Source: Anaerolineales bacterium (GTDB lineage: Bacteria; Chloroflexota; Anaerolineae; Anaerolineales; UBA4823). Taken from it: a stretch of 55,973 bases of DNA. Location of the stretch: the NCBI GenBank assembly GCA_025057645.1, contig JANXBJ010000017.1, forward strand, positions 1 through 55,973, in the 5' to 3' direction. The position numbers and the translations under genes are program-made. Position 1 is the stretch's first letter, and the number at the start of each line of letters is the position of its first letter. The notes beneath the pieces were generated by a model. It did not search any database and had not been told where the DNA came from. It worked only from the letters and a program-made list of their open reading frames with translations. This document shows positions 16,065-24,801 of the stretch, in pieces.

Positions 16065-16138
16065 CGCCCCCGGCGCGATTCGAACACGCGACCCCTTGCT
16101 CCGCAAGCAAGTGCTCTAATCCACTGAGCTACGAGGGC
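16065..16138 (-). tRNA. tRNA-Arg, anticodon GCG
   Basis: A 74-nt cloverleaf is complete: acceptor stem GCCCTCG/CGGGGGC with one G-T pair, D arm GCTC/GAGC, anticodon stem CTTGC/GCAAG, T arm GCGTG/CGCGC with loop TTCGAAT, and discriminator G. The seven-base anticodon loop TTGCGGA gives anticodon GCG, which reads the arginine codons CGC and CGU. The 3' CCA is not encoded. Most bacteria use an ACG (inosine-edited) tRNA for this box, so a GCG anticodon is uncommon. Confidence 0.92.
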
Positions 16139-16254
16139 AACCCATGATCCTGAGCACCTCGTATTTTATCGCATTTCGGAGCGCAGGTCAAGAAGAAAAG
16201 CAGACCGCCAGAGCTTTTCAAAGGAAAGTTTTTAGGGTGAGAATGGGCTATCCT

Positions 16255-17140
16255 CCTCGTTTGAGGGGGTTGGCGATGGCACACGGAGCGCCTTTTCCGA
16301 GCTCCGCAAACCCTAGCGAGTGCACCTCGCCGCAAGGGCGACAATCGCCATCATGTGGGCGGTTGGCGGTCTTGCCTTTGGCTGCCCGGCGCATCCCCGG
16401 GCAAGCAACCTTTTGAGGTGGCCTCACAACGGTCCGAGTTGGAACGGCTGTGCAAGAAGTCTTCGGGGAAGGAGGAGGCGACGAGAGACAGCAAAAGGCG
16501 GCGGGGGGACAAACGGCTAGGGGAAAGCGCCACCCTGTGTTACTCCGTCCGGCCGGGGACATCTCGCTGGCAAGTCCGGGAACAGAAACCTGCCCAAGCA
16601 GGAGGGCCATCGGAGCAGCGAGGGCGCTTCTCGAAGCGCTTTCCCCCGGAGAATAGGGGGAGGAGTGCCAGATGGCAGGAGGCCGGAAGCCGTTTGTGCC
16701 GAAAGGGCTATCGGCTGGTCAGAGCCGCTCAGCCCGGGCTATCTCGGGCAGTGGTGGGCCGGAGCGGTGCGACAGAGGGGGGTCCTGCAAAGGGGAATGG
16801 CGACGAACCCAGGGCAGCGGCGTTCGGTTTGACTGCGGGTGTGCGCAGCCTCGAGCCGGTATGGGTGGGCATGGTCTGGCCGGTCGGGCGGCCGAGGGCA
16901 GAGGAAGGCGCAAGCCCGCAGGTGTGGATCGTGGAGGGGCGGCTTTCGAGCGGCCGCCGAGCGCCGAAGCGGCGGCTGTGCAGCCGTCTCGTCCTGCGGG
17001 CATGGAGAAGGGTGCAGTGGGTGGAGGAGGAAGGCTGTGGGAGATTGCTTATTCCGCTCGCAAGGCCGGCTTGGGGTTGAGCGGCATCCCCAATGGAGCG
17101 CGTGCGCCATGGCGCAGCCCTTCCATCCCGGCCTCCCGAT
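16255..17140 (+). other. GC-rich, hairpin-dense block without a credible gene (candidate large RNA)
   Basis: About 0.9 kb between the tRNA and murJ contains overlapping open frames in several phases with no recognisable protein features. The plus strand is rich in G and purines. Perfect hairpins are frequent: CGGAGC/GCTCCG (16284-16306), TCGCC/GGCGA (16327-16341), GCCCGG/CCGGGC (16384-16402), GCGCTT/AAGCGC (16624-16639), CCCCC/GGGGG (16643-16660), TGCC/GGCA (16666-16677), CGGCTG/CAGCCG (16973-16986) and GCGCCATGGCGC (17104-17115). This suits a large structured RNA, but high GC alone raises hairpin counts. RNase P RNA, tmRNA and rRNA signatures were looked for and not found. Confidence 0.35.
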
Positions 17141-17242
17141 GTCCAGTGTGCAATCCCCAGCCCGTCCTTCCTTTGCTTTGGCCCTCTTGGGGGTGAAAGT
17201 CTCCAAGAAAAAACTGGGTGTGCCCTCAGACGAGGGCGTGAT

Positions 17243-17251
17243 TGGTATAAT
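17243..17251 (+). promoter_or_regulatory. Extended -10 element upstream of murJ
   Basis: TGG-TATAAT at 17243-17251 is a consensus extended -10. No good -35 box is present at the expected distance. A perfect hairpin GCCCTC/GAGGGC (17222-17237) lies just upstream. The transcript would have a leader of about 210 nt before the murJ start; no gene is evident in that leader. Confidence 0.45.
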
Positions 17252-17466
17252 AGCCCTCAACTCAGTTCTCCTGGTCTCTTCTGTGGATTCCAGAGCGATC
17301 CTTCGTGATGCCCTTTTTCCTTCTCCGGCGGGAGGAATTGGATCTTGGCATTAAACACAGATTGGCTTTTAGCCCGGAAATTGCTGCAGCACTCATCCGA
17401 TGGAGGGCAATTATGGCGCTGGTGCGCAACGCAAGGGCCGGTCGATTGGGATAAGGCATTGTAGCA

Positions 17467-18987
17467 GTGAGGCACATTGCCCGTTCCACGCTGATTGTCG
17501 CCGTTTTCTTCGGGCTGGAGAAGGTCTTAGGGTTCGCCCGTCATTTTTTAGTGGCGCGCCAATTCGGGCTTTCCCCTGAACTGGATGCCTATAACGCCGC
17601 CAATAACTTACCCGACCTGCTGTTTATGCTTATTTCCGGTGGCGCATTAGCGATGGCGTTTATCCCCGTTCTGACCGAGACGCGCCAAAAGCAGGGCTTG
17701 CAAGCTTCTTGGCGGGTGTTCTCTTCGGTGCTGAACCTGCTCTTTTTGGTCACCGCCTCGCTCTCCTTGCTGATCGCCTTGTTTGCCGAACAACTGGTGC
17801 GCTCACAAATAGGGATCGTGCCCGGCTTTTCAGCAGATCAGCAAAGGGTCGTCGTGGACTTGATGCGCCTAAACCTCATCGGCACGCTGTTGCTCTCGTT
17901 GGGCGGGTTAGCGGTTGCTGGCTTGCAATCCAATCAGCACTTTTGGCTGCCTGCTATTGCCCTCAGTTTATACGATCTGGGAGGCCTCATTGGGGTGGTC
18001 TTTCTGGCGCCGCAGGAGGGTTATCGCATTTTGGGGAGCTCTTTGCCGGCCATGGGCTGGGGGGTGTATGGCTTGGTTTCGGGCACGATTTTGGGGGCCT
18101 TGCTTTATCTATGCGTTCAGATTCCCGGCTTGCTCCGCTATCGCTTCCGTTGGAACTGGGGCCTGGGGTTGCAGAACCCTATGGTGCTGAAGAGCCTTAA
18201 CCTCATGGCGCCGCGCGTGCTGACGGTGCTGTTTATCCAACTCACCTTCGTCGCCCAGGATAATCTTGCCTCGCGCCTTGCAGCCGGATCGATCACCGCC
18301 CTGGCCTATGGATGGCTCTTCTTCCAGGTACCGGAAACTTTGATCGGCACGGCGCTGGGAACGGTTCTGCTGCCTACCTTGGCCGAACAAGCTGTTGCTC
18401 AGGACCGCCGCGCTTTTTCCCGAACCCTCGCAACAACCCTAAGGGTGGTTTTGGCGATCGCAGTTCCTCTGACTGCGCTGCTGATTGTGGTCGTGCGTCC
18501 GGCTGTGGCGTTGTTCAACTTTGGTGAAGAAGGAGAAAACCTTGTCGTCTGGACGGCTCGTGCATATTTTCTGGGCTTGCTAGGGCATTCGTTACAAGAA
18601 GTAGCCGTGCGGGCGTTTTATGCTCGCCAGGATGCTCGCACGCCCTTGGTTTCTGCTGCCTTGACCAGCTTAGCCTTTGTCTTGTTGGGCGTGCTCCTAT
18701 ACCGTCCTCTAGGCGCAGGAGGGATTGCGCTGGCGAACGCACTGGCGTTCAGTGCTCAAGCTCTCGTATTATGGGAGTTGTTGCGTCGCACAGAGCGAGC
18801 CGAGTGGTTGATAGGCGATACCCTAAAGCGTGCCGGCATCGCCGCCCTGCTTTGTGCTGCTATTCCATGGGCAATTTTCTCCTCTGGACAAGCTACCTTC
18901 CCTGTGGCCATTCTGGCCGGTTCAGCGGGGTTGTCTTTTTTAGCTGCTCTTGCTTTGCCAGAAATCCGAATCTTATTGCGATTATAG
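17467..18987 (+). CDS. murJ: Lipid II flippase MurJ (MviN family)
   Basis: This 506-residue protein is predicted to have about 14 membrane helices. The N-terminus (RSTLIVAVFFGLEKVLGFAR, then FGLSPELDAYNAANNLPDLLF) is diagnostic of the MurJ branch of the MOP exporters, including the conserved A-NLP and the GGAL-AFIPVL stretch. MurJ moves lipid-linked peptidoglycan precursors across the cytoplasmic membrane. The start is GTG at 17467, with AAGG about ten bases upstream; an in-frame TAA at 17452 rules out a longer form. The stand-alone position, away from mur genes, is common. Confidence 0.9.
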   Translation: MRHIARSTLIVAVFFGLEKVLGFARHFLVARQFGLSPELDAYNAANNLPDLLFMLISGGALAMAFIPVLTETRQKQGLQASWRVFSSVLNLLFLVTASLSLLIALFAEQLVRSQIGIVPGFSADQQRVVVDLMRLNLIGTLLLSLGGLAVAGLQSNQHFWLPAIALSLYDLGGLIGVVFLAPQEGYRILGSSLPAMGWGVYGLVSGTILGALLYLCVQIPGLLRYRFRWNWGLGLQNPMVLKSLNLMAPRVLTVLFIQLTFVAQDNLASRLAAGSITALAYGWLFFQVPETLIGTALGTVLLPTLAEQAVAQDRRAFSRTLATTLRVVLAIAVPLTALLIVVVRPAVALFNFGEEGENLVVWTARAYFLGLLGHSLQEVAVRAFYARQDARTPLVSAALTSLAFVLLGVLLYRPLGAGGIALANALAFSAQALVLWELLRRTERAEWLIGDTLKRAGIAALLCAAIPWAIFSSGQATFPVAILAGSAGLSFLAALALPEIRILLRL

Positions 18988-19018
18988 GTGCGCAGCAAGA
19001 TTTCAGGGGTGTGTTGTT

Positions 19019-20617
19019 ATGAAAAAACCGGCGATGACCCTCTCCAGCTTTTGCGGCCTCCTTCCTCTGGGATTAGCTTTTTTCCTCTGGGCTTTGTTCC
19101 GGTTTGGCTTAAGTGATCAAAGCGCAAGTGCCCACTTTGAACTGGGGAATTGGCGCAACAAAGCCGACGCTTGGGTTTGGCAAAAGGCACAGGAAGGACG
19201 GGTCGAGTTCTTGCTCTTTTTGAGAGAGCAGGCGGACCTGAGCGGGGCAAAAACGCTCTCGAGCAAGACTGAGAAGGGTTGGTACGTTTATCGCCGCTTG
19301 ACCGAGGTGGCGGAGCGCACGCAAGCTCCCTTGCTAGAGCAGCTACGACAGCGAGGAGTTCGCTATCGCTCCTTCTGGGTGGCAAACATGGTGTGGGTGC
19401 GGGGTGGTTTGGACGACGTCATCGCTCTGGCGCAGCGTAAGGAAGTGGCGCGTATCGTGGCTAACCCGGTTGTGCAGTTGGAAATTCCTCGGGCGGCCGA
19501 GGATTTGTCCCTCCAGAGCGCCGACGGGGTTGAGTGGAATCTGCGCCAAGTTAACGCTGACGCAGTTTGGCAGCTAGCCTACTTTGGCCAAGGGGTGGTG
19601 ATCGGCGGACAGGATACAGGCTACGATTGGCAGCACCCGGCACTGAAAAACGCCTACCGTGGCTGGGACGGCAGCCAAGCCAAGCATGACTACCACTGGC
19701 ATGATGCCATTCATGAACCGATTGCTCCTTACATGGCGGGAGAAGGGCTAGGAGCAGGGGCAGACTCCTGCCCCTACAACTCCCCCTATCCTTGTGATGA
19801 TAACGGCCACGGCACCCATACGATGGGAACAATGGTTGGCCTGGAGGGAAGCAACCAGATCGGCATGGCGCCACAGGCCAAGTGGATCGGCTGCCGCAAT
19901 ATGGACCGGGGCAGAGGCACACCAGCGACCTATGCCGAGTGCTTTCAGTGGTTTATTGCTCCCACCAAGATTGACGGCAGTGACCCCGATCCCTCGATGG
20001 CGCCGGATGTGATCAATAACTCTTGGTCGTGCCCGGAGTACGAAGGTTGTAGCGACCCGAATGTGCTGAAGAGCGTGGTTGAGGCGGTGCGCGCCGCCGG
20101 CATCTTGACCGTGCAGTCGGCGGGCAACGAAGGCCCAAACTGTGCCACAATTCGCAACCCGGGTGGAATTTATGCGGCTTCATTCACCGTGGGCGCCACA
20201 AACAGCGCAGATATAATTGCCGATTTCAGCAGTCGCGGTCCGGTCACCGTGGACGGGAGCAACCGGCAGAAGCCCGATGTAGTTGCCCCCGGCGTTGGTA
20301 TTCGTTCCAGCTATCCCGGTTCGAGGTATGTGTCCTTGAGTGGCACCAGTATGGCTGCGCCGCACGTTGTCGGTTTGGCTGCCCTAGTTCTCTCGGTGCG
20401 CCCCTATCTGAAGGGGCAGGTGGACTTCTTGGAGGAAATTCTCCGCTCCAGCGCTATGCCTCTAACAAGCTCTGAAACGTGCGGCGAGGTGTTAGGTTCC
20501 CAAATTCCCAACAACACTTACGGTTGGGGTCGGATTGATGCTTGGCGTGCCGTTCAAATAGCCCTCACGTACCCTCTCTATGTCAACTATTTTCCGCTGG
20601 TGAGTTCTGGCCGATGA
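19019..20617 (+). CDS. Secreted subtilisin-like serine protease (S8)
   Basis: This 532-residue protein has an N-terminal hydrophobic signal or anchor (residues 7-31), a propeptide region (about 40-160) and an S8 catalytic domain. The triad is intact: D199 in GGQDTGYDW, H264 in NGHGTHTMG, and S444 in LSGTSMAAPH. The oxyanion asparagine is N370 in QSAGNEGPN. Insertions with paired cysteines (C251, C259, C292, C308, C338, C344) recall bacillopeptidase F-type enzymes. It is likely exported and active in nutrient scavenging. The ATG at 19019 is chosen because it begins a signal sequence. The stop overlaps the next start (ATGA). Confidence 0.9.
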   Translation: MKKPAMTLSSFCGLLPLGLAFFLWALFRFGLSDQSASAHFELGNWRNKADAWVWQKAQEGRVEFLLFLREQADLSGAKTLSSKTEKGWYVYRRLTEVAERTQAPLLEQLRQRGVRYRSFWVANMVWVRGGLDDVIALAQRKEVARIVANPVVQLEIPRAAEDLSLQSADGVEWNLRQVNADAVWQLAYFGQGVVIGGQDTGYDWQHPALKNAYRGWDGSQAKHDYHWHDAIHEPIAPYMAGEGLGAGADSCPYNSPYPCDDNGHGTHTMGTMVGLEGSNQIGMAPQAKWIGCRNMDRGRGTPATYAECFQWFIAPTKIDGSDPDPSMAPDVINNSWSCPEYEGCSDPNVLKSVVEAVRAAGILTVQSAGNEGPNCATIRNPGGIYAASFTVGATNSADIIADFSSRGPVTVDGSNRQKPDVVAPGVGIRSSYPGSRYVSLSGTSMAAPHVVGLAALVLSVRPYLKGQVDFLEEILRSSAMPLTSSETCGEVLGSQIPNNTYGWGRIDAWRAVQIALTYPLYVNYFPLVSSGR

Positions 20618-21480
20618 GAAGGTGGGGTGTCCTGAGTGGCATCGGGGCCTCTGCGATTTGGGGTGGGATGTATGTGGTCAGCAAAGTGGTTTTGGATGTG
20701 ATCCCCCCTTTTACGCTGCTCACTTTGCGCTTGTTTCTGGGGAGTTTGGTCTTGGGCTTGATTATCTGCCTGCGCGGCGGCTTAGGTTTTGATCGTCAGC
20801 AGTGGCGAGAAGTATTGGGCGTGGGCATCGTTGGATACGGGATCTCTATCGGCTTGCAGTTCGTTGGCACAAAGCTTTCCAGCGCCTCGAACGGAGCGCT
20901 GATCACCTCGTCAACGCCGGCTTTTGTTTTGTTGTTTGCGGCGCTTTTGCTGAAGGAGAAGATGAGCATACGTCGGGCGCTGGCTTTGGCGCTTTCCACA
21001 CTCGGCGCATTAATCGTTGTCGATCCGCGCAACGCCCGCCTTGCCCCTGACTTCTTTTGGGGAAACCTCAGCTTGATCGGAGCAGCGCTCACCTGGGCGC
21101 TCTATTCGGTGCTGATCCGCTTGGTTACACGCCGCCTGGACGCATTGCGCGTGAGCTTTGTAGCCTTTATGGGTGGGCTATTGCTCACCGTGCCGGTTTC
21201 CTTCTGGGAGTGGAAAACGATTGGGTTTGGTGAGATCGATTGGGGAGTAGTCGGAGGGGTTCTCTACTTAGGGGTTGTTTCTACAGCCTTAGCCATGTTC
21301 TTGTGGAACACCGCTTTCGCAGTGCTGCCGGCGGGGGTGGCTTCCCTCACCCTGTTCGTCCAGCCGCTGGTCGGAGCCTTGCTTGGCTCACTAGGGTTAG
21401 GAGAAAGACTGAGCGCTTTGTTCTACTTTGGAGGAGCGCTGATCGGCGCGGGTCTAATTTTGGCAGTTCGTGAGGGGTGA
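20614..21480 (+). CDS. EamA-family (DMT superfamily) transporter
   Basis: This 288-residue protein has ten predicted membrane helices arranged as two five-helix EamA repeats. Typical features include ASAIWGGMYVVSKVVLDVIPPFTL at the N-terminus and a matching second repeat starting near LSLIGAALTWALYSVLIRLV. EamA carriers usually export amino acids or other small metabolites; the substrate cannot be read from sequence. The ATG at 20614 overlaps the protease stop by four bases, so the two are translationally coupled. An exporter coupled to a secreted protease is a loose but plausible pair for peptide or amino-acid balance. Confidence 0.85.
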   Translation: MRRWGVLSGIGASAIWGGMYVVSKVVLDVIPPFTLLTLRLFLGSLVLGLIICLRGGLGFDRQQWREVLGVGIVGYGISIGLQFVGTKLSSASNGALITSSTPAFVLLFAALLLKEKMSIRRALALALSTLGALIVVDPRNARLAPDFFWGNLSLIGAALTWALYSVLIRLVTRRLDALRVSFVAFMGGLLLTVPVSFWEWKTIGFGEIDWGVVGGVLYLGVVSTALAMFLWNTAFAVLPAGVASLTLFVQPLVGALLGSLGLGERLSALFYFGGALIGAGLILAVREG

Positions 21481-21593
21481 GCAGAGGAGCGGAACGGTAA
21501 AGCAGGCTTATGCCCACGAAGCCCAAGTCGAAGTTCGAGGCATTGATTTCTGAGGTGGTTGACAGCCCTTCAGGCACAAAGTGGCTGGCCGAT

Positions 21594-21884
21594 CTAAACG
21601 GGCGGAAATCTGGGCTGTTGACAAAGGCAGAAACGCTTGGTAAAACTCGAGTTCCCTCCGCCTGCCGGCCGGAAGACCTGGATTTCATCGCCATCTTGAA
21701 GTATCCGTTCACGGTCGGGTTCAAGCTGACCGTTCACTGCGCAAGCGGCGTTCGGGGGCAGATCGAAGTGCTCTAGAACCGCCCGCAGTGGGCTCCCTTC
21801 GGGAAGTTCGAGGGTGGTCCTGCCGCGCAATTCGCGCGGCAGTCTTTCGCGAAAGGTACCGAACAGCACCACCTTTACGATCAT
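21594..21884 (-). CDS. MoaD/ThiS-like ubiquitin-fold protein with C-terminal tail
   Basis: This 96-residue protein has residues 1-77 fitting a beta-grasp sulphur-carrier fold: an opening strand MIVKVVLFGTFRERLP, a central ‘LPEGSPLRAVLEHF’, then AVNGQ and the LQDGDEIQVFRPAGGG end. Sulphur carriers normally stop at the final Gly-Gly. Here about 19 further residues, including two cysteines, follow before the stop. The start at 21884 overlaps the dehydrogenase stop (ATGA). Possible roles are a sulphur carrier for molybdopterin, thiamine or tungsten cofactor, or a conjugating ubiquitin-like protein that needs trimming. No MoaE, ThiG or E1-like partner is in the window. Confidence 0.7.
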   Translation of the reverse strand: MIVKVVLFGTFRERLPRELRGRTTLELPEGSPLRAVLEHFDLPPNAACAVNGQLEPDRERILQDGDEIQVFRPAGGGNSSFTKRFCLCQQPRFPPV

Positions 21885-22873
21885 GCCTCTGCATACACCT
21901 CGGGGTTGACGCAGTTGGGGAGGTGCCGTCCTTCCAATCCGGCCAGCAGGTTTTCGCAGGCCAGCTCCGCCATGCGGCGGCGGGTGTTGCGCGTTGCAGA
22001 GCCAATATGAGGCACGATCAGGCAGTTGGGCTGGGCGTATAGGGGATGATCGGGCGGCAGGGGCTCGGGGTCGGTGACGTCCAGAGCTGCTCCACCGATC
22101 CAATTCTGTTGCAGGGCTTTAAGCAGAGCGGCGGTCTGAACGACCGGGCCGCGGGCGGTGTTGACCAGAATCGCATGGGGTTTCATCATCCGCAGCTGTT
22201 CTTCGCCGATCATTCCGCGGGTTTCGGGGGTCAGCGGAACATGGAGGGTGACGAAGTCGCTTTCGCGCAGCAGTTCGGGGAGTTCCACCCGCTTTGCGCC
22301 CAGCTCGCTCTCAATTTCCGGTGGCAGGGGGATGTCGGTGTAAAGCAATTTCATGCCAAACCCCTTGGCGCGTTGGGCGACAGCACGTCCGATTTTGCCC
22401 ATGCCTACGATGCCGAGAGTTGTCCCTTCTAAGTCTGCTCCCAACCAACCCGCCGGCGACCAAGTGATCCAGCGCCCTTCGCGCGCATCCTTGCTGGCCT
22501 GCGGAATTTGGCGCGCTGCCGCTAACAGCAAAGCCATGGTCAAGTCGGCGGTTGCCGCGGTTAGGACGCCGGGGGTATTGCCAACCGGGATCCGCCGCGC
22601 CGTGCATGCTGCCACGTCAATGTTGTCGTAGCCGACAGCCATGTTGCTGACCACCCGTAGTTTGGGGGCGCGCTTTAGCAATTCTTCGTCCACCTTGATC
22701 GTCAAAAGACAAAATAATCCTTCGGCTTCTGCGAGATAGGGCTCGAGGGAAGCATCAAAATGAGTGGCATCCCAAGGGCCGACCACAGTTCGGCATTTCC
22801 CTTCGAGCTTGGTCAGCCATTCGGCGGGAAGAGAGTGGGTGAGAATAACGAGCGGAAGATTTTCAGCAGCCAT
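21881..22873 (-). CDS. D-2-hydroxyacid dehydrogenase (glyoxylate/hydroxypyruvate reductase-like)
   Basis: This 330-residue protein has a NAD(P)-binding Rossmann motif GIVGMGKIGRAVA in the middle and the substrate-side motifs ‘SNMAVGYDNID’ and GNTPGVLT. ‘VNTARGPVV’ carries the catalytic arginine region, and the general-acid histidine lies in PHIGSATRNTR. The sequence is closest in style to glyoxylate reductase/glycerate dehydrogenase, which interconverts hydroxypyruvate or glyoxylate with glycerate or glycolate. It is fourth in a tight minus-strand run, 24 bp after the lipoprotein gene, and overlaps the MoaD-like gene. Its exact substrate is uncertain. Confidence 0.85.
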   Translation of the reverse strand: MAAENLPLVILTHSLPAEWLTKLEGKCRTVVGPWDATHFDASLEPYLAEAEGLFCLLTIKVDEELLKRAPKLRVVSNMAVGYDNIDVAACTARRIPVGNTPGVLTAATADLTMALLLAAARQIPQASKDAREGRWITWSPAGWLGADLEGTTLGIVGMGKIGRAVAQRAKGFGMKLLYTDIPLPPEIESELGAKRVELPELLRESDFVTLHVPLTPETRGMIGEEQLRMMKPHAILVNTARGPVVQTAALLKALQQNWIGGAALDVTDPEPLPPDHPLYAQPNCLIVPHIGSATRNTRRRMAELACENLLAGLEGRHLPNCVNPEVYAEA

Positions 22874-22897
22874 GGTGTCCTCTTCAAAGCGAGAAGT

Positions 22898-24088
22898 TTA
22901 AGGTTCAATGCGGGGATTCACCCAAACCGCCCAGTCCTGGGCGGAAGGTCCGTTGGCCAAGACAACCAGTGCAAATTGCACCGTTTTCCCGGCCAGGGGG
23001 GTCAAATCGAGATCGATGTTGATCAGATTGCCATCGCAGGAGTCCGTCCACGAGCCGAGGGGATGTAGGGTGCCAGCCTCTTTATAGTTGATCTGAAATT
23101 GCACGTTCCCAACCCCGCAAGTCCCGTCCGGCTTGGCGAGAAAACCTAGCCTCGCGCGCAAACGGTCTCCGGCGACCACTGTGTAGGGTGGGTAAAGGCC
23201 TGAGATCATGCCGTTATCGACCCACATCGGGTGGGTTTCGAGAACTTTGGCCGGCGAAGAACCGTCTTCCAGTCTATAGCCTCCGCGGTAAACGACAAAA
23301 CCGTTGGGGTCGGCATCTGATCCCCCGAAAGAAAGCACTGTGCCGCCCGCACAGGGCGAACCGCAGCTAACCCATTGCGCTTCTGGAGCGCGGGAGTAGA
23401 GGTCAAAGCCGCTCGAGACCACGGCCGTGGGGGTGGGAAGCACGACGCGAATTTCGACGTAGAATGATTTTCCCTGATAGCCACCCACCACCGGCAACAG
23501 GACGCCGCTGGCATTCCGGATGCGCCAATAGCCGCGATACTTTCCCTCACTGCCGGGAGCAGTCAGGTTGACTGAGAGATCGACCTCTTGACCGGGATTG
23601 ACCGTCCCGATCGGAACTGAAGCACTTCCGCCCATTGCGTCTCCGCTGTCAAAGACTAAGCTGTAGCCAGACCAGGTGCACGTGCCGATGTTCTGAAGGC
23701 GCCACGTTTTAGTAAAGGTTTGATTCGGGAGGAATCGGGTGCCATCTGGCACGGTGACGTCTCGGATAAACCGCGCCAAATCACAGACCCGGGTATTTGT
23801 GGGGGTTGGCGGCACAAGGGTGGGAGATGGAACAGCCGTTGGCGGGGCTTCGGTTAGTGTAGGTGAGACTTCGGCCGGGGGAAGTGTCGCAGCAGGGGGT
23901 GTCAGGCTGCCGACCAAATTGGCGAAGGCGGTTTGGGTGAGCTGGGCTTCAAGCGTTTGAGCTACCGAGGTGTAAATAGCTTCGGGCTGGGGGGTGACGG
24001 GAGGGGCAAAGAGATTACAGGCCAAAGAGGTCAGCAAGATCGCTACCAGCATTCCTATCCATCGTTGCCTTTCCTTTTGAGTTTTCAT
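22898..24088 (-). CDS. Lipoprotein with TP-rich linker and NBR1-type Ig domain
   Basis: This 396-residue lipoprotein has a basic start (MKTQKERQRW), a hydrophobic segment and lipobox LTSLAC with the lipid-bearing cysteine near residue 24. Residues 55-97 are a Pro/Thr/Val-rich linker. Residues 98-215 match the NBR1-like (N_BRCA1) Ig domain: F-DVTVPDGT-F-P-Q-FTKTWRLQNIGTCTW, then a DAMGG stretch and a ‘PGQEVDLSVNLTAP...GKYRGYWRIRN’ end. This domain is common in Anaerolineae surface proteins. A C-terminal beta-rich domain (about 225-396) is not identified. The role is probably binding at the cell surface. Confidence 0.82.
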   Translation of the reverse strand: MKTQKERQRWIGMLVAILLTSLACNLFAPPVTPQPEAIYTSVAQTLEAQLTQTAFANLVGSLTPPAATLPPAEVSPTLTEAPPTAVPSPTLVPPTPTNTRVCDLARFIRDVTVPDGTRFLPNQTFTKTWRLQNIGTCTWSGYSLVFDSGDAMGGSASVPIGTVNPGQEVDLSVNLTAPGSEGKYRGYWRIRNASGVLLPVVGGYQGKSFYVEIRVVLPTPTAVVSSGFDLYSRAPEAQWVSCGSPCAGGTVLSFGGSDADPNGFVVYRGGYRLEDGSSPAKVLETHPMWVDNGMISGLYPPYTVVAGDRLRARLGFLAKPDGTCGVGNVQFQINYKEAGTLHPLGSWTDSCDGNLINIDLDLTPLAGKTVQFALVVLANGPSAQDWAVWVNPRIEP

Positions 24089-24118
24089 CTCCTTCCTTTC
24101 ACCTTTCTGACTTCTAAA

Positions 24119-24775
24119 CTAAAGTGGCGAGTGACAATCCAAGGTCGCCTCTGCCTCCTTTTTTAGGGCTTCAAAGAAAGCGTTCATTATAGTCTCTCGT
24201 TCAGCCGCAAGCCGGCGCGCAGTAGGGGTAAACAGCCGCTCCTTCAGACGGCGCAACTTATACCAGTACTCATGGTAAGCACTGTGGAGTTCCTGGGACT
24301 CTAGAACACCGCTCTCGAGGAAACGAGGTGAAGGGGGAAAATAAAACGGCAAGCCTTTTTGAACTGCCCGGGCAATAGCTCGCGCCGCGCCAATGGCTCC
24401 GAGGGCATCTAGCTTGTCGGCGTCAAAGACGACTTTTGCCTCGAGGGTCTGCGGGGTTTCCTCGCCCTGACGGAAGCGATGGGCTCGAATACAATGCTGC
24501 ACGGCTGCAATGCGGGCTTCATCCCAGCCCGCTTGACGAAGGAAGTGAGCGGCGATCTGGGCGGCAGCTAGGTGGTGAGTCTGTCGTCCATTTGGCAGTG
24601 CCTGTCCCTTATCGACGGCGTCGTGCAGATATGCAGCGACACGGACGATTTCTGTGTCGGCTCCCTCGGCTGCTGCGATCTTTTCTGCCAAAGCAACTAC
24701 GCGCCGAACGTGCTCGATGCCGTGCACCGGGTCGGCTGGATCATACCACTGTTGTAGGGCCTCCAAGCTCAACAC
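24119..24775 (-). CDS. HD-domain phosphohydrolase
   Basis: This 218-residue protein has the HD metal ligands clear in order: H in HGIEH (about 18), HD in AAYLHDAVDKG (about 50-51), H in HCIRAHRF and D in FDADKLDALGA. This pattern matches the small predicted HD hydrolases (YedJ/YpgQ-type) that act on nucleotides or other phosphoesters. The start is GTG at 24775, 26 bp after hutI, without a strong ribosome-binding site. It is the second gene of the five-gene minus-strand run; nothing links it to histidine breakdown. Confidence 0.85.
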   Translation of the reverse strand: MLSLEALQQWYDPADPVHGIEHVRRVVALAEKIAAAEGADTEIVRVAAYLHDAVDKGQALPNGRQTHHLAAAQIAAHFLRQAGWDEARIAAVQHCIRAHRFRQGEETPQTLEAKVVFDADKLDALGAIGAARAIARAVQKGLPFYFPPSPRFLESGVLESQELHSAYHEYWYKLRRLKERLFTPTARRLAAERETIMNAFFEALKKEAEATLDCHSPL

Positions 24776-24801
24776 CGTTGGTCTAAGCCTAAGAATAAGC
24801 G

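Noticed and set aside
14850-16106. Longer N-terminus for the flavoprotein beginning at 16106
   Set aside because: It would translate through the tRNA-Arg gene; the FAD motif expected near the N-terminus fits the start at 15992.
16255-17140. RNase P RNA or tmRNA
   Set aside because: The conserved GAGGAAAGTCCGGGC core of RNase P and the tRNA-like ends of tmRNA were not found; an isolated ACAGAAACC at about 16582 is not enough.
16355-17196. Overlapping plus-strand frames of 170-241 residues
   Set aside because: Their composition (Arg, Gly and Trp rich, no predicted structure) and lack of ribosome-binding sites suggest chance open frames in GC-rich DNA.
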